A stretch of 33,564 bases of DNA from Bacteriovorax sp. (GCA_018060625.1 JAGOVS010000017.1:1-33564); one strand, 5' to 3'. Numbered from the stretch's first letter, positions 8,298-17,281 are shown. The notes: generated by a model from the letters alone, not told the origin. Translations and numbers: made by a program.

Positions 8298-9683
8298 TTA
8301 AATAAAATTCTTAAAATTGAGAACTTTGATCTTCCCAAATTTGGGACTTAATTTTTTTAACTCCGCCTCGATACTTTTATCACCTAAAATGAAAATCGTT
8401 TGCTTCTTCATTGAATAAACTTCGCCAATTTTGCGAGCGACATCTACACTGTTAAATTTCATGACGGCCTGATTAAAATCAAACAATTCAGCATAGGGTT
8501 TTTCAATATGGTCTAGATAAAGAAGTTGAGAGAGAAAGGCCCTATTGTTTTCGAACTTAAATGGATGGGCACCGACAATTCCTCCCCGAGCGTTTTCTAA
8601 ATCTTGATCACTAATGCCTTCTTTTAAAATATTCTCAACTGATTTGTTAATCACCTCAATGAGTTTGTTAATCGTTTGATTCTTAGTAAAGGTAGAAATC
8701 CCTGAACGTCCATATTGTTTTTGAGAAGAGATATAGGAACCAATTGTATACGTTAATCCGCGCTTAACTCGAACCTCTCGCATAAGCCGTGAAGTAAATC
8801 CTCCCCCTAGAAACTCACTTGCAAGAGTATCGAGCTTACGGTCTTTGATTTCATCAAAATTTAAGAAACGGCCGATTTTGACTTGAACTTGATTTGCATC
8901 TGGAATGGGAACAAAAACAATCTGTGGTTCATTTTTTTGCACTTTTTTATAAGTAACGGTGCGTACAACATCCTTTGGGTCACCTTTAAACTTACAATGC
9001 TCTTTTAGAATGCTCTCCACACCTAAAATACTTTTAGGTCCTGTTATATAGAGGCGTTTTTTTACATTATCTAAAAAATAATCCATTCTTTTTCTGAGAG
9101 CTTCTGGGGTATAGCTGGCCAAATCCTGTAATTTTCCAGAAACAGGATAAGCATAAGGCGTTCCTCCTAAGGAAATTTCTCTAAAGGCCCGTTCTGCAAG
9201 CGCTTGAGGATTGGCCACAATGCTTTGTAATTCCGAGCGCTCTTTATCTAATTCTTGCTTGAGAATTGGGGAAGGATAACTTGCCTCACGAAGAAGATCA
9301 CAGGCCTGAGTCAGTGAAGTATTTAAATCCTTAGATAATCCTGACATGGAAAGAGTTGTGTACTCATGTGTCACTTCAGAACTAAATTCTGTTCCATAAA
9401 ATTCAAACTGATCCATGATATCTTGTTGAGAGAGTTTTGCAGTCCCTGAATCTACCAAGCTAAAAGCATGCTGAGTAAGTCCTCTGCTGCCCACTTCATC
9501 ACGAAGGGCACCATCGGCAAAATAAACAAGTAAATCGTAAGTTGGAAAACGATTATCTTCCAAATAGACGACATCAACCCCATTCCAATTTAAGTGCTTT
9601 ATACTTTCTTCTACTTTATTGGCGGCAAATAGTGAAGTGCAAGTCATAAGAAAAGTGAGGCCGAAAATATATTTAACTTTCAT
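8298..9683 (-). CDS. M16-family peptidase homologue lacking the zinc motif (non-catalytic partner)
   Basis: A 461-residue exported protein (signal peptide 1-20, SLFA-AN). It has the two M16 half-domains but not HxxEH: at the equivalent place stands GLTQHAFSLVDSG (68-80) instead of the GxxHFLEHxxFxG pattern seen in the neighbour. The C-terminal R/Y substrate-binding signature is kept (GGFTSRLMREVRVKRGLTYTIGSY region). In M16B heterodimers one subunit carries zinc and the other carries R/Y, as in mitochondrial processing peptidase and bacterial paired M16 proteins. The ATG overlaps the TAA of the upstream active subunit (TAATG), which predicts equal expression and a complex in the periplasm. 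Peptide substrates are unknown. Confidence 0.9.
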   Translation of the reverse strand: MKVKYIFGLTFLMTCTSLFAANKVEESIKHLNWNGVDVVYLEDNRFPTYDLLVYFADGALRDEVGSRGLTQHAFSLVDSGTAKLSQQDIMDQFEFYGTEFSSEVTHEYTTLSMSGLSKDLNTSLTQACDLLREASYPSPILKQELDKERSELQSIVANPQALAERAFREISLGGTPYAYPVSGKLQDLASYTPEALRKRMDYFLDNVKKRLYITGPKSILGVESILKEHCKFKGDPKDVVRTVTYKKVQKNEPQIVFVPIPDANQVQVKIGRFLNFDEIKDRKLDTLASEFLGGGFTSRLMREVRVKRGLTYTIGSYISSQKQYGRSGISTFTKNQTINKLIEVINKSVENILKEGISDQDLENARGGIVGAHPFKFENNRAFLSQLLYLDHIEKPYAELFDFNQAVMKFNSVDVARKIGEVYSMKKQTIFILGDKSIEAELKKLSPKFGKIKVLNFKNFI

Positions 9684-11095
9684 TATTTTGTCTCCATTTT
9701 TGCTACTGGAATTTTTGGAAATTTATCCCATACAGAAATAAATTGCGAGGGTGATTTGTGTAAGACATCCTGACAAGCTTCTTTAACTTCGCTTTCTGTC
9801 ACTGAATTATAAATCTCCAACTCTTTTACTCCAAAAGCATAATCCCCATAAACTTTTTCATTCATCATAATGGTAGAGGCCATCCCTGCATTTGTTTTCA
9901 TTTGAGTATATGCCTGGGCCATAATTTGATTTTTTATCTTCTGAAGCGTTCTCGAATTTAATCCTTCACTACAAAACGATAAAAGATCTGTTGAAAATTG
10001 CTTTTTAAATTTTTCTATATCCACTCCGTCCATTAACTCTCCATTAAAGTAGAAAATTCCTGAATGACGAAGATTATAACTACTAAGCGAGATTTCACTT
10101 AATAGAGGATGAGCATTTCGGACATATTTTTGAGAAAGGTATGAACTTCCTCCACTACTAAGCATCAATGAGAGCACGTCTAAAACAAATGCTTTTCGGG
10201 TGCCTATCTTCTCTCCTCTGAAAGCAAGTGAGAATTTTGGATTGGGATTAGTTGCGTAATAGCGATAGTCCTCTTTCAACTTTGATTTCCATTCGTAGTT
10301 TTTTGGATCATCTCTTTTTGACTTAATTGCGTTTAAATTTTTTGATTTTGCAATGGACCCATATTTTTCTTTAATAAGAGGAATGAGCTTCTCAGGGTCT
10401 ACATCTCCTGCAATGGCAAGAATGGCATTATCAGGGGCATAATATGTTTTGAAAAAATCCATCACTTGATCGCGAGAAAGAGCACTCAGATCTTCCACAT
10501 CGCCAATGACCGACTGGCCATAAGGAGTTCCCTCAAACATTTTTTTCATAGTCATCAGATAAAGAAAACCATCTGGATTATTTTCATAGCGCATTTTTCT
10601 TTCTTCAAAAATCACTTGGCGCTCACTTTCAAAACTCGTCGGTTCAAGCAAGAGATGTTGTAGCCGATCAGCTTCTAAATCCACCATTTTTTCAACAAAA
10701 CTAGAGGGGATACTTTGATAATACACAGTCGCATCATTGGTTGTATAAGCGTTCGTTGCCCCCCCATTTTTCTCAATGAGTACATCAAATTCTCCTGGTC
10801 CATATTTTTTGGCCCCCTTAAACATCATATGTTCTAAAAAATGGGTGGCCCCCGTTGTCCCCGAGGATTCATATCGTCCTCCAACATCAAAAAGCGTATA
10901 GTACGAAGCGATAGGTAATTTTGGATTTGGAGCAATGAGCACTGTGAGGCCATTATCTAAAACAACTCTCTTAACATTTAAACTGACATCCAATGCTCCT
11001 CCCAAGCTGTTGCCAGTGAGTCCTGAACAGCCTGATAGTCCGAGCGTGATGAAGGCCAAAAGTGGCCAATGCATGTTCCTTTTTTTTTGTAACAT
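9683..11095 (-). CDS. M16 zinc peptidase, lipoprotein (catalytic subunit)
   Basis: A 470-residue lipoprotein with lipobox LSGC (C23), so probably anchored in the outer or inner membrane. The inverted zinc-binding motif is HFLEH at 85-89, and the distal zinc ligand is E165 (VIFEERK), 76 residues later as in pitrilysin-type peptidases. The typical segments GGATNAYTTNDATVYY and LEADRL also match. It degrades or processes peptides together with the coupled non-catalytic partner downstream (TAATG overlap). A GAGGA-containing purine stretch precedes ATG 11095; ATG at codon 8 is possible but would shorten the signal peptide's basic region. It is divergent from the metallo-hydrolase gene, with only 48 bp between the starts. 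The substrate is unknown. Confidence 0.93.
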   Translation of the reverse strand: MLQKKRNMHWPLLAFITLGLSGCSGLTGNSLGGALDVSLNVKRVVLDNGLTVLIAPNPKLPIASYYTLFDVGGRYESSGTTGATHFLEHMMFKGAKKYGPGEFDVLIEKNGGATNAYTTNDATVYYQSIPSSFVEKMVDLEADRLQHLLLEPTSFESERQVIFEERKMRYENNPDGFLYLMTMKKMFEGTPYGQSVIGDVEDLSALSRDQVMDFFKTYYAPDNAILAIAGDVDPEKLIPLIKEKYGSIAKSKNLNAIKSKRDDPKNYEWKSKLKEDYRYYATNPNPKFSLAFRGEKIGTRKAFVLDVLSLMLSSGGSSYLSQKYVRNAHPLLSEISLSSYNLRHSGIFYFNGELMDGVDIEKFKKQFSTDLLSFCSEGLNSRTLQKIKNQIMAQAYTQMKTNAGMASTIMMNEKVYGDYAFGVKELEIYNSVTESEVKEACQDVLHKSPSQFISVWDKFPKIPVAKMETK

Positions 11096-11143
11096 TTCTT
11101 CTTTCCTCTTAAATATGAGTGCTTGTCAGGTTAGAATTATAAC

Positions 11144-11968
11144 ATGAAAACTAAAAAGCTAAATACCTTGACTGCTCTTGGCACTGGGACGTCTACCGGA
11201 ATTCCAATGATAGGATGTTCTTGTCAAGTATGCCGATCAATTGATCATCGCGATAAGCGCTTGCGAACAAGTATTTATATTGAGACGGCCAAAGGTAATC
11301 GCATTCTTGTAGATACAACTCCAGATTTGCGGACTCAATTTTTATCCAATAAAATCTCCGACATTGATTTTGCCATTATCACTCACGAGCATGCGGATCA
11401 TTTACACGGCATAGATGATCTTAGACCTCTCACTTTTGGTCCACCATCCAAAGAGATTCCCCTCTACTGCAATAAGGCCACGCGAGAGGCCATTTTAAAA
11501 CGCTTCGAGTATATATTCTTAAAAAGAGATCTTAAAAAGCATCCTCTTTTAGGCGGAGGAATTCCTAGGCTCTCACTTCATCAAGTTGAGTTAGAACAAG
11601 AATGCATTTTACACGGGGAAAAGTTCTTCTTTTTTAATTATCCTCACGGCCATGGAGAAACCATGGGATTTATTCATGACAAAATGGCCTATATTGTTGA
11701 CTGCATGGAGATACCTGCTCATCTCTTAAAACTTTTAGAACAACAAAATCTCGAACTACTCATCCTTGATTGCCTTCAGAGGGCCAATCACTCCACTCAC
11801 CTTACCGTGGAGAAAGCATTTCACTACGTAAAGGCCATAAGGCCAAAACGATGTGGTCTTATTCATATAGGGCATGACCTCTCCCACATCCAACTCCAGA
11901 AATTGGCCTTTTTGGAGTTTGGCGAAAAGGTCTTTCCTCTCTATGACCAATTAAAACTCTTTTATTAA
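11144..11968 (+). CDS. Metallo-beta-lactamase-fold hydrolase, PhnP/COG1235 type
   Basis: A 274-residue cytoplasmic hydrolase. The opening GTGTSTGIPMIGCSCQVC (to residue 30) followed by RLRTSIYIE is diagnostic of the PhnP-like branch, where the cysteines can hold a structural zinc. The dinuclear active-site motif HEHADH is at 81-86, with further ligands in FNYPHGHGE, the Asp of YIVDCME and the His of HIGHDLSH near the C-terminus. PhnP itself cleaves cyclic ribose phosphodiesters in phosphonate breakdown; no other phn gene is near, so this is probably a general phosphodiesterase or housekeeping relative. There is no good Shine-Dalgarno. TAGAAT at 11132-11137 lies six bases before the ATG and could be a -10 box giving a leaderless mRNA. 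Alanine dehydrogenase follows 152 bp later as a separate unit. Confidence 0.9.
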   Translation: MKTKKLNTLTALGTGTSTGIPMIGCSCQVCRSIDHRDKRLRTSIYIETAKGNRILVDTTPDLRTQFLSNKISDIDFAIITHEHADHLHGIDDLRPLTFGPPSKEIPLYCNKATREAILKRFEYIFLKRDLKKHPLLGGGIPRLSLHQVELEQECILHGEKFFFFNYPHGHGETMGFIHDKMAYIVDCMEIPAHLLKLLEQQNLELLILDCLQRANHSTHLTVEKAFHYVKAIRPKRCGLIHIGHDLSHIQLQKLAFLEFGEKVFPLYDQLKLFY

Positions 11969-12120
11969 GTTATTCATTAAACTAATGTGAATGGTCATAG
12001 GTTATCGCCTCATCCTTCTTACATTTTGACCATTTTCTGCTTTCACTTTTTCACTTTTTATGGAATTCTCTGAAAAATATTTTAACTCTCAATGCCACAT
12101 TCTTTTTAAGGAGAAGCTAA

Positions 12121-13227
12121 ATGATTATTGGAATACCTAAGGAAATTAAAAATAACGAAAACCGCGTGGGTATGGTTCCCGGTGGAGTTCGCGCCCTGGT
12201 TGCGGATGGACACACTGTCTATATTCAAAAAAATGCTGGTCAAGGAATTGGAATTACAGATGAAGAGTTCCTAAGAGCTGGGGCCCAAATCCTGGATACG
12301 GCCACTGAAATTTTTGAAAAGTCCACAATGATTATCAAAGTAAAGGAGCCTCAAGCGGTAGAAATTGCCATGCTTAAACCTCACCATATCCTTTACACCT
12401 ATCTTCACCTTGCTCCAGATCCAGAACAAACAAAGGGCCTAATGAAATCAGGATGCACGGCCATTGCCTACGAAACAATTCAAAATGCTGATGGCTCACT
12501 TCCTCTTCTCGTTCCAATGTCAGAAGTTGCAGGACGTATGTCGGTTCAAATCGGGGCTTCTTACCTTCAACTAGACAAAGGTGGAAAAGGGGTTCTTCTT
12601 GGTGGTGTTCCAGGAGTTAAACGAGGAAAAGTTACCGTTATTGGGGCCGGGATTGCGGGAACAAACGCCATTCAAATGGCGATGGGCCTAGGGGCCTCTG
12701 TCACAGCTATTGATCTTTCAACCAAGCGCTTAGCTGAACTTGACGGGCTTTACGGATCACACATTACAACTCTGTACTCAAATCCTGACAATATCGAAAA
12801 AGCAGTTCTTGAGTCCGATCTTGTTATTGGAGCTGTCCTTGTTCCAGGAGCAAAAGCTCCAAAGTTGGTCACAAGAGATATGATTTCCAAAATGCAAAAG
12901 GGATCAGTTGTTGTTGATATTGCCGTTGATCAAGGCGGATGCATTGAAACATGCAAACCGACAACTCACGAAAATCCAACATTCGTCGTCGATGGTGTCG
13001 TTCACTACTGTGTGGCCAATATGCCAGGGGCCGTTGCAAGAACTTCTACCTTTGCTCTAACAAATGTAACTCTTAAATACGCTCGTATGATTGCAAACAT
13101 GGGTGTAGAAGAAGCAGCGATGAAAGATAAGTCTTTCAGACCAGGAATCAATATCTATAAAGGCGCACTAGTATATGAGCAAGTTGCTCAAGATCTAAGT
13201 CTTCCTTATACAAAACTTCCTTTCTAA
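12121..13227 (+). CDS. ald: Alanine dehydrogenase
   Basis: NAD-dependent interconversion of L-alanine with pyruvate and ammonium. At 368 residues it matches the family (about 370). The N-terminal catalytic half begins [17 protein letters not shown] and contains the substrate-binding KVKEP and LHLAPDP segments. The Rossmann half has [18 protein letters not shown] with an acidic residue after the second strand (AIDLS), fitting NAD. The catalytic-region [14 protein letters not shown] motif is seen as [10 protein letters not shown], followed by the [11 protein letters not shown] block. AAGGAG at 12109-12114 is a strong Shine-Dalgarno. The enzyme probably feeds amino-acid carbon into pyruvate, consistent with amino-acid growth. 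It is a monocistronic-looking gene; the inverted repeat at 13269-13300 lies just downstream, on the fliL start. Very secure. Confidence 0.97.
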   Translation: MIIGIPKEIKNNENRVGMVPGGVRALVADGHTVYIQKNAGQGIGITDEEFLRAGAQILDTATEIFEKSTMIIKVKEPQAVEIAMLKPHHILYTYLHLAPDPEQTKGLMKSGCTAIAYETIQNADGSLPLLVPMSEVAGRMSVQIGASYLQLDKGGKGVLLGGVPGVKRGKVTVIGAGIAGTNAIQMAMGLGASVTAIDLSTKRLAELDGLYGSHITTLYSNPDNIEKAVLESDLVIGAVLVPGAKAPKLVTRDMISKMQKGSVVVDIAVDQGGCIETCKPTTHENPTFVVDGVVHYCVANMPGAVARTSTFALTNVTLKYARMIANMGVEEAAMKDKSFRPGINIYKGALVYEQVAQDLSLPYTKLPF

Positions 13228-13268
13228 ATTTCTGCTTATTTTATTTTTCAATTTTCTTTCTAATTTCA

Positions 13269-13300
13269 CCGGTCATGCTAAAATTATTAAGCATGACCGG
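13269..13300. repeat. 11-bp perfect inverted repeat over the fliL start
   Basis: CCGGTCATGCT (13269-13279) and AGCATGACCGG (13290-13300) flank a 10-base AT-rich loop. The left arm contains ATG 13275 and the right arm contains ATG 13293, so an mRNA hairpin would bury both candidate starts. There is no T-run after the stem on either strand, so it is a poor intrinsic terminator for ald. An operator or translational control site is the alternative. Confidence 0.6.
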
Positions 13301-13775
13301 CAAAAAAATGCTCGATACTATTCTCTTGGCCTTAATGACTATCACAACCCTCGCAGTGATCGGTCTTTTTTATTACACTGAAAAAGTCTACAAGCGCCCA
13401 CCAATTGATGAAAATAAAGAAAAAGAGGCCCTTCTCAAAGATGGCGACCCAAAGGCCATGCCTGCTTTCTACAAAATTGATAAAATGACTGTAAGCTTAG
13501 TGCCGAGAGATCCTACCGGTGGCCAGCGCATGAGGTACGTCGAACTTGAAATTCATCTGGTGCTTTTTAAAGCTGAAGAAGTTGGCATCATTAAAACATA
13601 TCAGGCCATGATTCAGGATAGGATTATTACAATCGCTTCAAAGATGGGTGCTGATGAACTCAACTCCCTCACTGGAAAAATACTTTTAGAAGATCGCCTT
13701 AAAAAAGAAATGAACAAATCTCTGTCAAAACCTGTTGTGAAAAGTATCTTCTTTTCTCGCTATATTGTTCAATAG
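13275..13775 (+). CDS. fliL: FliL-family flagellar basal-body-associated protein
   Basis: Inner-membrane protein that sits around the flagellar stator and supports motor torque. There is one N-terminal TM helix (about 13-35 from the first ATG, TILLALMTITTLAVIGLFYYT), then a periplasmic domain with the FliL pattern: FYKIDKMTVSLV, then RYVELEIHLVL, a central RIITIASKMGADELNS region, and the closing LLEDRLKKEMNKSL ... FSRYIVQ. Length is about 155-166 depending on start. ATG 13275, 13293 and 13308 are all possible and none has a Shine-Dalgarno; 13293 gives MTGKK before the TM. The first two starts lie inside a hairpin. No other flagellar gene is adjacent, so this is probably an orphan or second fliL copy. 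The stop codon lies in a second palindrome. Confidence 0.87.
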   Translation: MLKLLSMTGKKMLDTILLALMTITTLAVIGLFYYTEKVYKRPPIDENKEKEALLKDGDPKAMPAFYKIDKMTVSLVPRDPTGGQRMRYVELEIHLVLFKAEEVGIIKTYQAMIQDRIITIASKMGADELNSLTGKILLEDRLKKEMNKSLSKPVVKSIFFSRYIVQ

Positions 13776-13798
13776 GTGTCGCAATTGCGACACCTATT
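13771..13798. terminator. 28-bp perfect palindrome between convergent genes
   Basis: AATAGGTGTCGCAA (13771-13784) is followed directly by its exact reverse complement, TTGCGACACCTATT (13785-13798). The fliL stop codon TAG is in the left arm. It separates fliL (+) from the small gene at 13818-13985 (-). It probably acts as a bidirectional transcription barrier, although no T-run follows. A dyad binding site is also possible. Confidence 0.6.
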
Positions 13799-13817
13799 GG
13801 TTGATGGCACCTAACAA

Positions 13818-13985
13818 TTATTCTTCGTCTGAATGCTCATCAGTGTAAGTTGCATTTTTTGCCTCATCAGCAGTACCATCAAGAAATTTTTTCACTTCTT
13901 CTTTCGTAAGCTTTCCTTCGGCCAGTAACTTATCTCTTAAACGGACATCCATTAGCTTCTCTTGTAATGCTCTACTTAATCTCAT
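13818..13985 (-). CDS. Small protein with acidic tail, unknown
   Basis: A 55-residue protein starting MRLSRALQEKLMDVRLRD and ending in a DEHSDEE acidic tail. The first 40 residues are predicted helical and amphipathic (LAEGKLTKEEVKKFLD reads like a short helix-turn-helix of unknown kind). The start is set at ATG 13985 because GAGG lies six bases upstream; a longer reading would need TTG at 14003. It is not recognised as a family. It ends 20 bp from the 28-bp palindrome that probably terminates it. It lies 58 bp downstream of the rhomboid-like gene on the same strand and may share its transcript. Confidence 0.65.
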   Translation of the reverse strand: MRLSRALQEKLMDVRLRDKLLAEGKLTKEEVKKFLDGTADEAKNATYTDEHSDEE

Positions 13986-14043
13986 TGTCGCCTCATTTCT
14001 CAAATGCTTTTTAAAATTTATATGAACTTAGCACCAAACTCCC

Positions 14044-14784
14044 CTATTGCCAATATTTTGGGGGCCGCTCATTATCATCTTTAACGATTGTCAGCTTTGC
14101 TTTACTCTTTTTCACGTTTTTCAACTGCGTCATTTTTCCGATTTTCTGAGAAAGCAGTACAAAATTGCGATTTGTTACAGCAATCATAAAAAGATAGGCC
14201 GAAAAGACTCCTCCCAGCTGTCCCCAAGAGCCAACCCCCATAGGACCCGAGAGACCTTGATAAAGAGAAATGGCCACAAGAATCATACAAAAATACTTGG
14301 CCTTGACGGGAATAAGCATCATGAAAGAAAAAATGCGATCGGGAAAAATAATGGCATAGGCCACACACAAAGAACTGACTATTCCTGATAATCCAACCAA
14401 GGGAAAATGAAAAACAGCAGTACTTTTAAAAAAAAGGGTGGTCACCAGAAGGAAAAGCACACCACCTCCGATGACAACCGAAAAAAGAAAATGGAGATAG
14501 CGTTTGGTTCCCCAATTACTTTCAAACTCTGAGCCCATCAACCACACCATTAAGCAGTTTAAAATGACTTCTAATATATTGTTTGAAAGAAAAGGATAAC
14601 TCAGAAGGGTATAGACATGCCCGGTTAAAAAGCGCTCGGCCGATAAGCCCAACCAACTTCCCAGGTAAAATGACGATGTCTTTTGCAAAATCATTTCGAG
14701 TATAAAAAGCGCACTTGAAAACGCGATAATCAACTTATTAATCATCGTTAGTTTGGGAAGATAAATTTGCGAGTGACTTTCCAT
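14044..14784 (-). CDS. Rhomboid-fold membrane protein, catalytic His replaced (pseudoprotease candidate)
   Basis: A 246-residue multi-pass membrane protein. The rhomboid core is visible: LGLSAERFLTGHVYTLLSYPFLSNN (short L1-like entry), EVILNCLMVWLMGSEFE, a GxSG-type motif GLSG with Ser133 starting a TM helix, and a late TM helix with WGQLGG (187-192). In active rhomboid proteases that last motif normally supplies the catalytic His (xHLGG); here the position is Gln189. The protein therefore looks like a non-proteolytic member, similar in concept to derlins/iRhoms. About six TM segments are apparent. The C-terminus is a basic cytosolic tail (from about 205). AGGAGAGG precedes ATG 14784. It sits 31 bp after the methylmalonyl-CoA epimerase gene. 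The fold is likely; inactivity is predicted. Confidence 0.78.
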   Translation of the reverse strand: MESHSQIYLPKLTMINKLIIAFSSALFILEMILQKTSSFYLGSWLGLSAERFLTGHVYTLLSYPFLSNNILEVILNCLMVWLMGSEFESNWGTKRYLHFLFSVVIGGGVLFLLVTTLFFKSTAVFHFPLVGLSGIVSSLCVAYAIIFPDRIFSFMMLIPVKAKYFCMILVAISLYQGLSGPMGVGSWGQLGGVFSAYLFMIAVTNRNFVLLSQKIGKMTQLKNVKKSKAKLTIVKDDNERPPKYWQ

Positions 14785-14815
14785 GGCCCTCTCCTCTTAG
14801 CTTAAGTTTTATTCA

Positions 14816-15235
14816 TTACGATTTTAGAGTTTCTGAAATTTCAATCAACACACCACCGGTTGATTTAGGATGAATAAAATTCACCAAGCAATGATTGGCC
14901 CCAATAAAAGGTGCTTCATAAATTAATTGATAACCAAGGGCCTTCATCTCCAGGCATTTTGCTTCCACGTCTGGAACCTTAAAACAAAGATGATGAATTC
15001 CTTCGCCATTTTTTTCAATAAATTTTTGAATAGGACCTTCGCCATTTATTGGGCAAACTAATTCAATATGAGCATGTTCATCTATATGAGCAAAGGCCGT
15101 TGTCACTTTTTGTGATTCTACAATTTCTCGCTGAGGAGAAAAGCTGAGACCTAAATCTTCATAAACTTTTTGAGCACGATCAAGATTTGATACGGCAATT
15201 GCTACATGATCTAAAAAACAATCTTTGTTGAACAT
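14816..15235 (-). CDS. mce: Methylmalonyl-CoA epimerase
   Basis: Epimerises (S)- to (R)-methylmalonyl-CoA in propionate and odd-chain/branched amino-acid catabolism. The 139-residue protein has two beta-alpha-beta-beta-beta vicinal-oxygen-chelate repeats: the first begins LDHVAIAVSNLDRA (metal ligand H10) and the second GIHHLCFKVPDVEA, with the C-terminal ligand Glu in GGVLIEISE. The family pattern VYEDLGL ... GEGPIQKFIEKNGEGIHH is typical for this enzyme rather than for glyoxalase I. GGGGAGA upstream is a good Shine-Dalgarno. It lies 54 bp after the Cys-rich lipoprotein gene and 31 bp before the rhomboid-like gene. No mutase gene is in the window. A related glyoxalase-family dioxygenase is the main alternative, judged unlikely. 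Confidence 0.88.
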   Translation of the reverse strand: MFNKDCFLDHVAIAVSNLDRAQKVYEDLGLSFSPQREIVESQKVTTAFAHIDEHAHIELVCPINGEGPIQKFIEKNGEGIHHLCFKVPDVEAKCLEMKALGYQLIYEAPFIGANHCLVNFIHPKSTGGVLIEISETLKS

Positions 15236-15289
15236 CGTCTAATTCTCCCCAAGGCCTAAAATCTTTACCTATTTTAGAGAGAGAACGAC

Positions 15290-17119
15290 CTAAGGGTCAA
15301 CTGCATTCGCGCAGGCCTGCGGATCATTTATGTCAGGAATGGCAGGCTGAGTAGGAGGAACACAGGCACCCGCCTTGCAATCTCCGTATGTCATAACGGC
15401 AGGACATCTTAGCGCACACGCAGCTGTTCCGTCGGCCTTTAGTCCTGTCTTAACGATTTTACAAGTCACAACTGGCTCCTTTGCACAAAACTCTCTCGTC
15501 ACACAAAGTTGCCCCGCACTTTTACCACAAGAAATGGCGCTTCCGCCATTTGGGTTATGAGGAGAACATGAACCTGTTGATTGATTACAACACAAACTCG
15601 AACACTCAAAGTCAGATGTACAATTGGCCCCAATTTCTTGGTTTCCAACAACTGGTGTTTGATCCACACATTGAGTGACTAAATCTTTGGACCAACATCG
15701 AGAATTAAAGCAACATTCATTAGATCCACACGTTGTAGAACTCTCACATCGCTTAAACGAAGTATTTAAAACTTCTTTACCTTCATAATTAGTAAGTGAA
15801 GGTCGAATTAATTGTAATTTTATCGATCTGTCTGTTGTGATATTGACTTCTTTTCCGTCCAACATATAAAAAATTTCAATTGAGGAACCCACATTACATG
15901 AGCCTATTCCCTCATTCGCGGCCGAATCATAATTCATGACTCGATAATTGCATCCGTCGACATAGTCCGTGGTACCCGTTGAATTTGTGGTTGATTTCAC
16001 TCTTGGGCCAATCTTTACTGTCGAAGAACCCAAATAATTCACTCCCTGGGAAAGGGCCAATTTTCCAGCACGAGGAAATAATAACGAATGATAGCCAGTC
16101 GTCATTCCGACTAAACTGGATGGAGTTTGAAAGAGACCACTTTTTGTATTGTAAATGGCAGAACTAGAAATTTGCCAATTTGAATCATCAATTGAGCGAT
16201 AAGGGCCACGATAATAATACCCCTCAATCAGCTCGTCATAATCAAGGGCCAAAGCTGGCGCAAGATTAAAAAGTTCATTCACTGATGAAGCATTATAATC
16301 ATCAGGCAGACAACTATTTTGGGCCAATGTACTTAATGAAGGAGTTCTCACGCCTGCACTCTCCGTCCATACTTGAGGAATCGTAGGTATTGAGGAAAGT
16401 CTATAAGTGAGAGTATTAACCACTTGATCGCTATAGAGGGTCGAATCGACAACTTTTGCGTATGAATACAAACAACGATCCTCAGTCCCAGAGCAAGTTG
16501 AAGTGTTGTTGAGTGGGATAAAAGTTGGGTCATCTTCGAGCTTTAGTCCTCGACAATAAAGCCCACCATCTCGAGGATCTGTGACAATTTCTTTACTCGT
16601 ATCGGCCACATAATCATTATAATCGTACAAATCATATGGGAGACGCATTTTATTAAAAGGCCTTGAGTTCATATCAACCATCAAAACCTGTATATCTGTT
16701 TTAGGGACAATACCTGGGGCACGTCCAATGGTGGTATTAAGTGTGACGGATTGTTTATCAAAACCAAAATTGAAACGCACAAAAACAATTTTATTAGTGA
16801 GCGCTGAAACATTGAGGCCGGCAAGATAAAGATTTCCTTTAAAATTCTTTGGAAGTGTTAATTTCTTTTTATATGTACCATCAAAGGGATCAACTAAGTG
16901 CGAGAGCTCTACTCTTTGAGTTGTCAAAGTTGCGTCCACCGAGACAGGATCTGAACCGACGGCCGCAGGTCCCCTTACACTTGCCCCTTTACCGGTTAAA
17001 CCATTGCTCTTAGACCCCAATTTCCCTCTTGTTCCAGTTGCTGGGACACAAGCAACAAGGAAAAGAACTGAGGATAAAATCAACAGCAGTAAAGTCTTGA
17101 ATGGAGTGGCACATTTCAT
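15290..17119 (-). CDS. Large lipoprotein with C-terminal cysteine-rich repeats
   Basis: A 609-residue exported lipoprotein: signal peptide with lipobox LVAC (C24). Residues 25-450 are beta-rich, Ser/Thr/Asn-rich and not recognised, with scattered cysteines. From about residue 458 a cysteine-dense tail holds repeated C-x(4-5)-C-x(3-5)-CC-x(4-6)-C modules (CESSTTCGSNECCFNSRC and CTSDFECSSLCCNQSTGSC), followed by further Cys pairs to the end. These look like small disulfide-knotted modules, so the tail should be oxidised in the periplasm or on the surface. Such repeats often occur in adhesive or protease-resistant surface proteins; that role is inference. The 162-bp gap upstream separates it from the papain-like lipoprotein gene on the same strand. 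No family is named with confidence. Confidence 0.85.
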   Translation of the reverse strand: MKCATPFKTLLLLILSSVLFLVACVPATGTRGKLGSKSNGLTGKGASVRGPAAVGSDPVSVDATLTTQRVELSHLVDPFDGTYKKKLTLPKNFKGNLYLAGLNVSALTNKIVFVRFNFGFDKQSVTLNTTIGRAPGIVPKTDIQVLMVDMNSRPFNKMRLPYDLYDYNDYVADTSKEIVTDPRDGGLYCRGLKLEDDPTFIPLNNTSTCSGTEDRCLYSYAKVVDSTLYSDQVVNTLTYRLSSIPTIPQVWTESAGVRTPSLSTLAQNSCLPDDYNASSVNELFNLAPALALDYDELIEGYYYRGPYRSIDDSNWQISSSAIYNTKSGLFQTPSSLVGMTTGYHSLLFPRAGKLALSQGVNYLGSSTVKIGPRVKSTTNSTGTTDYVDGCNYRVMNYDSAANEGIGSCNVGSSIEIFYMLDGKEVNITTDRSIKLQLIRPSLTNYEGKEVLNTSFKRCESSTTCGSNECCFNSRCWSKDLVTQCVDQTPVVGNQEIGANCTSDFECSSLCCNQSTGSCSPHNPNGGSAISCGKSAGQLCVTREFCAKEPVVTCKIVKTGLKADGTAACALRCPAVMTYGDCKAGACVPPTQPAIPDINDPQACANAVDP

Positions 17120-17281
17120 AGCAGTCTTCTCGGTTCTTCTTAGTTATTATTTTAATTTTAGATTCAGTAATTCCCGAGGATTATTCTTGGAAATGTTTTA
17201 AAGGTGAGTTTTCGAGGGGTTGGGAAGGTTCAATGAAAGCAGAGGGTTTAGGTAAATGGCCAGAAAATGGGGCTTCACACC

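Noticed and set aside
14001..14003. TTG start giving a 61-residue version of the small acidic protein
   Set aside because: The ATG at 13985 has a properly spaced GAGG, while TTG 14003 has none.
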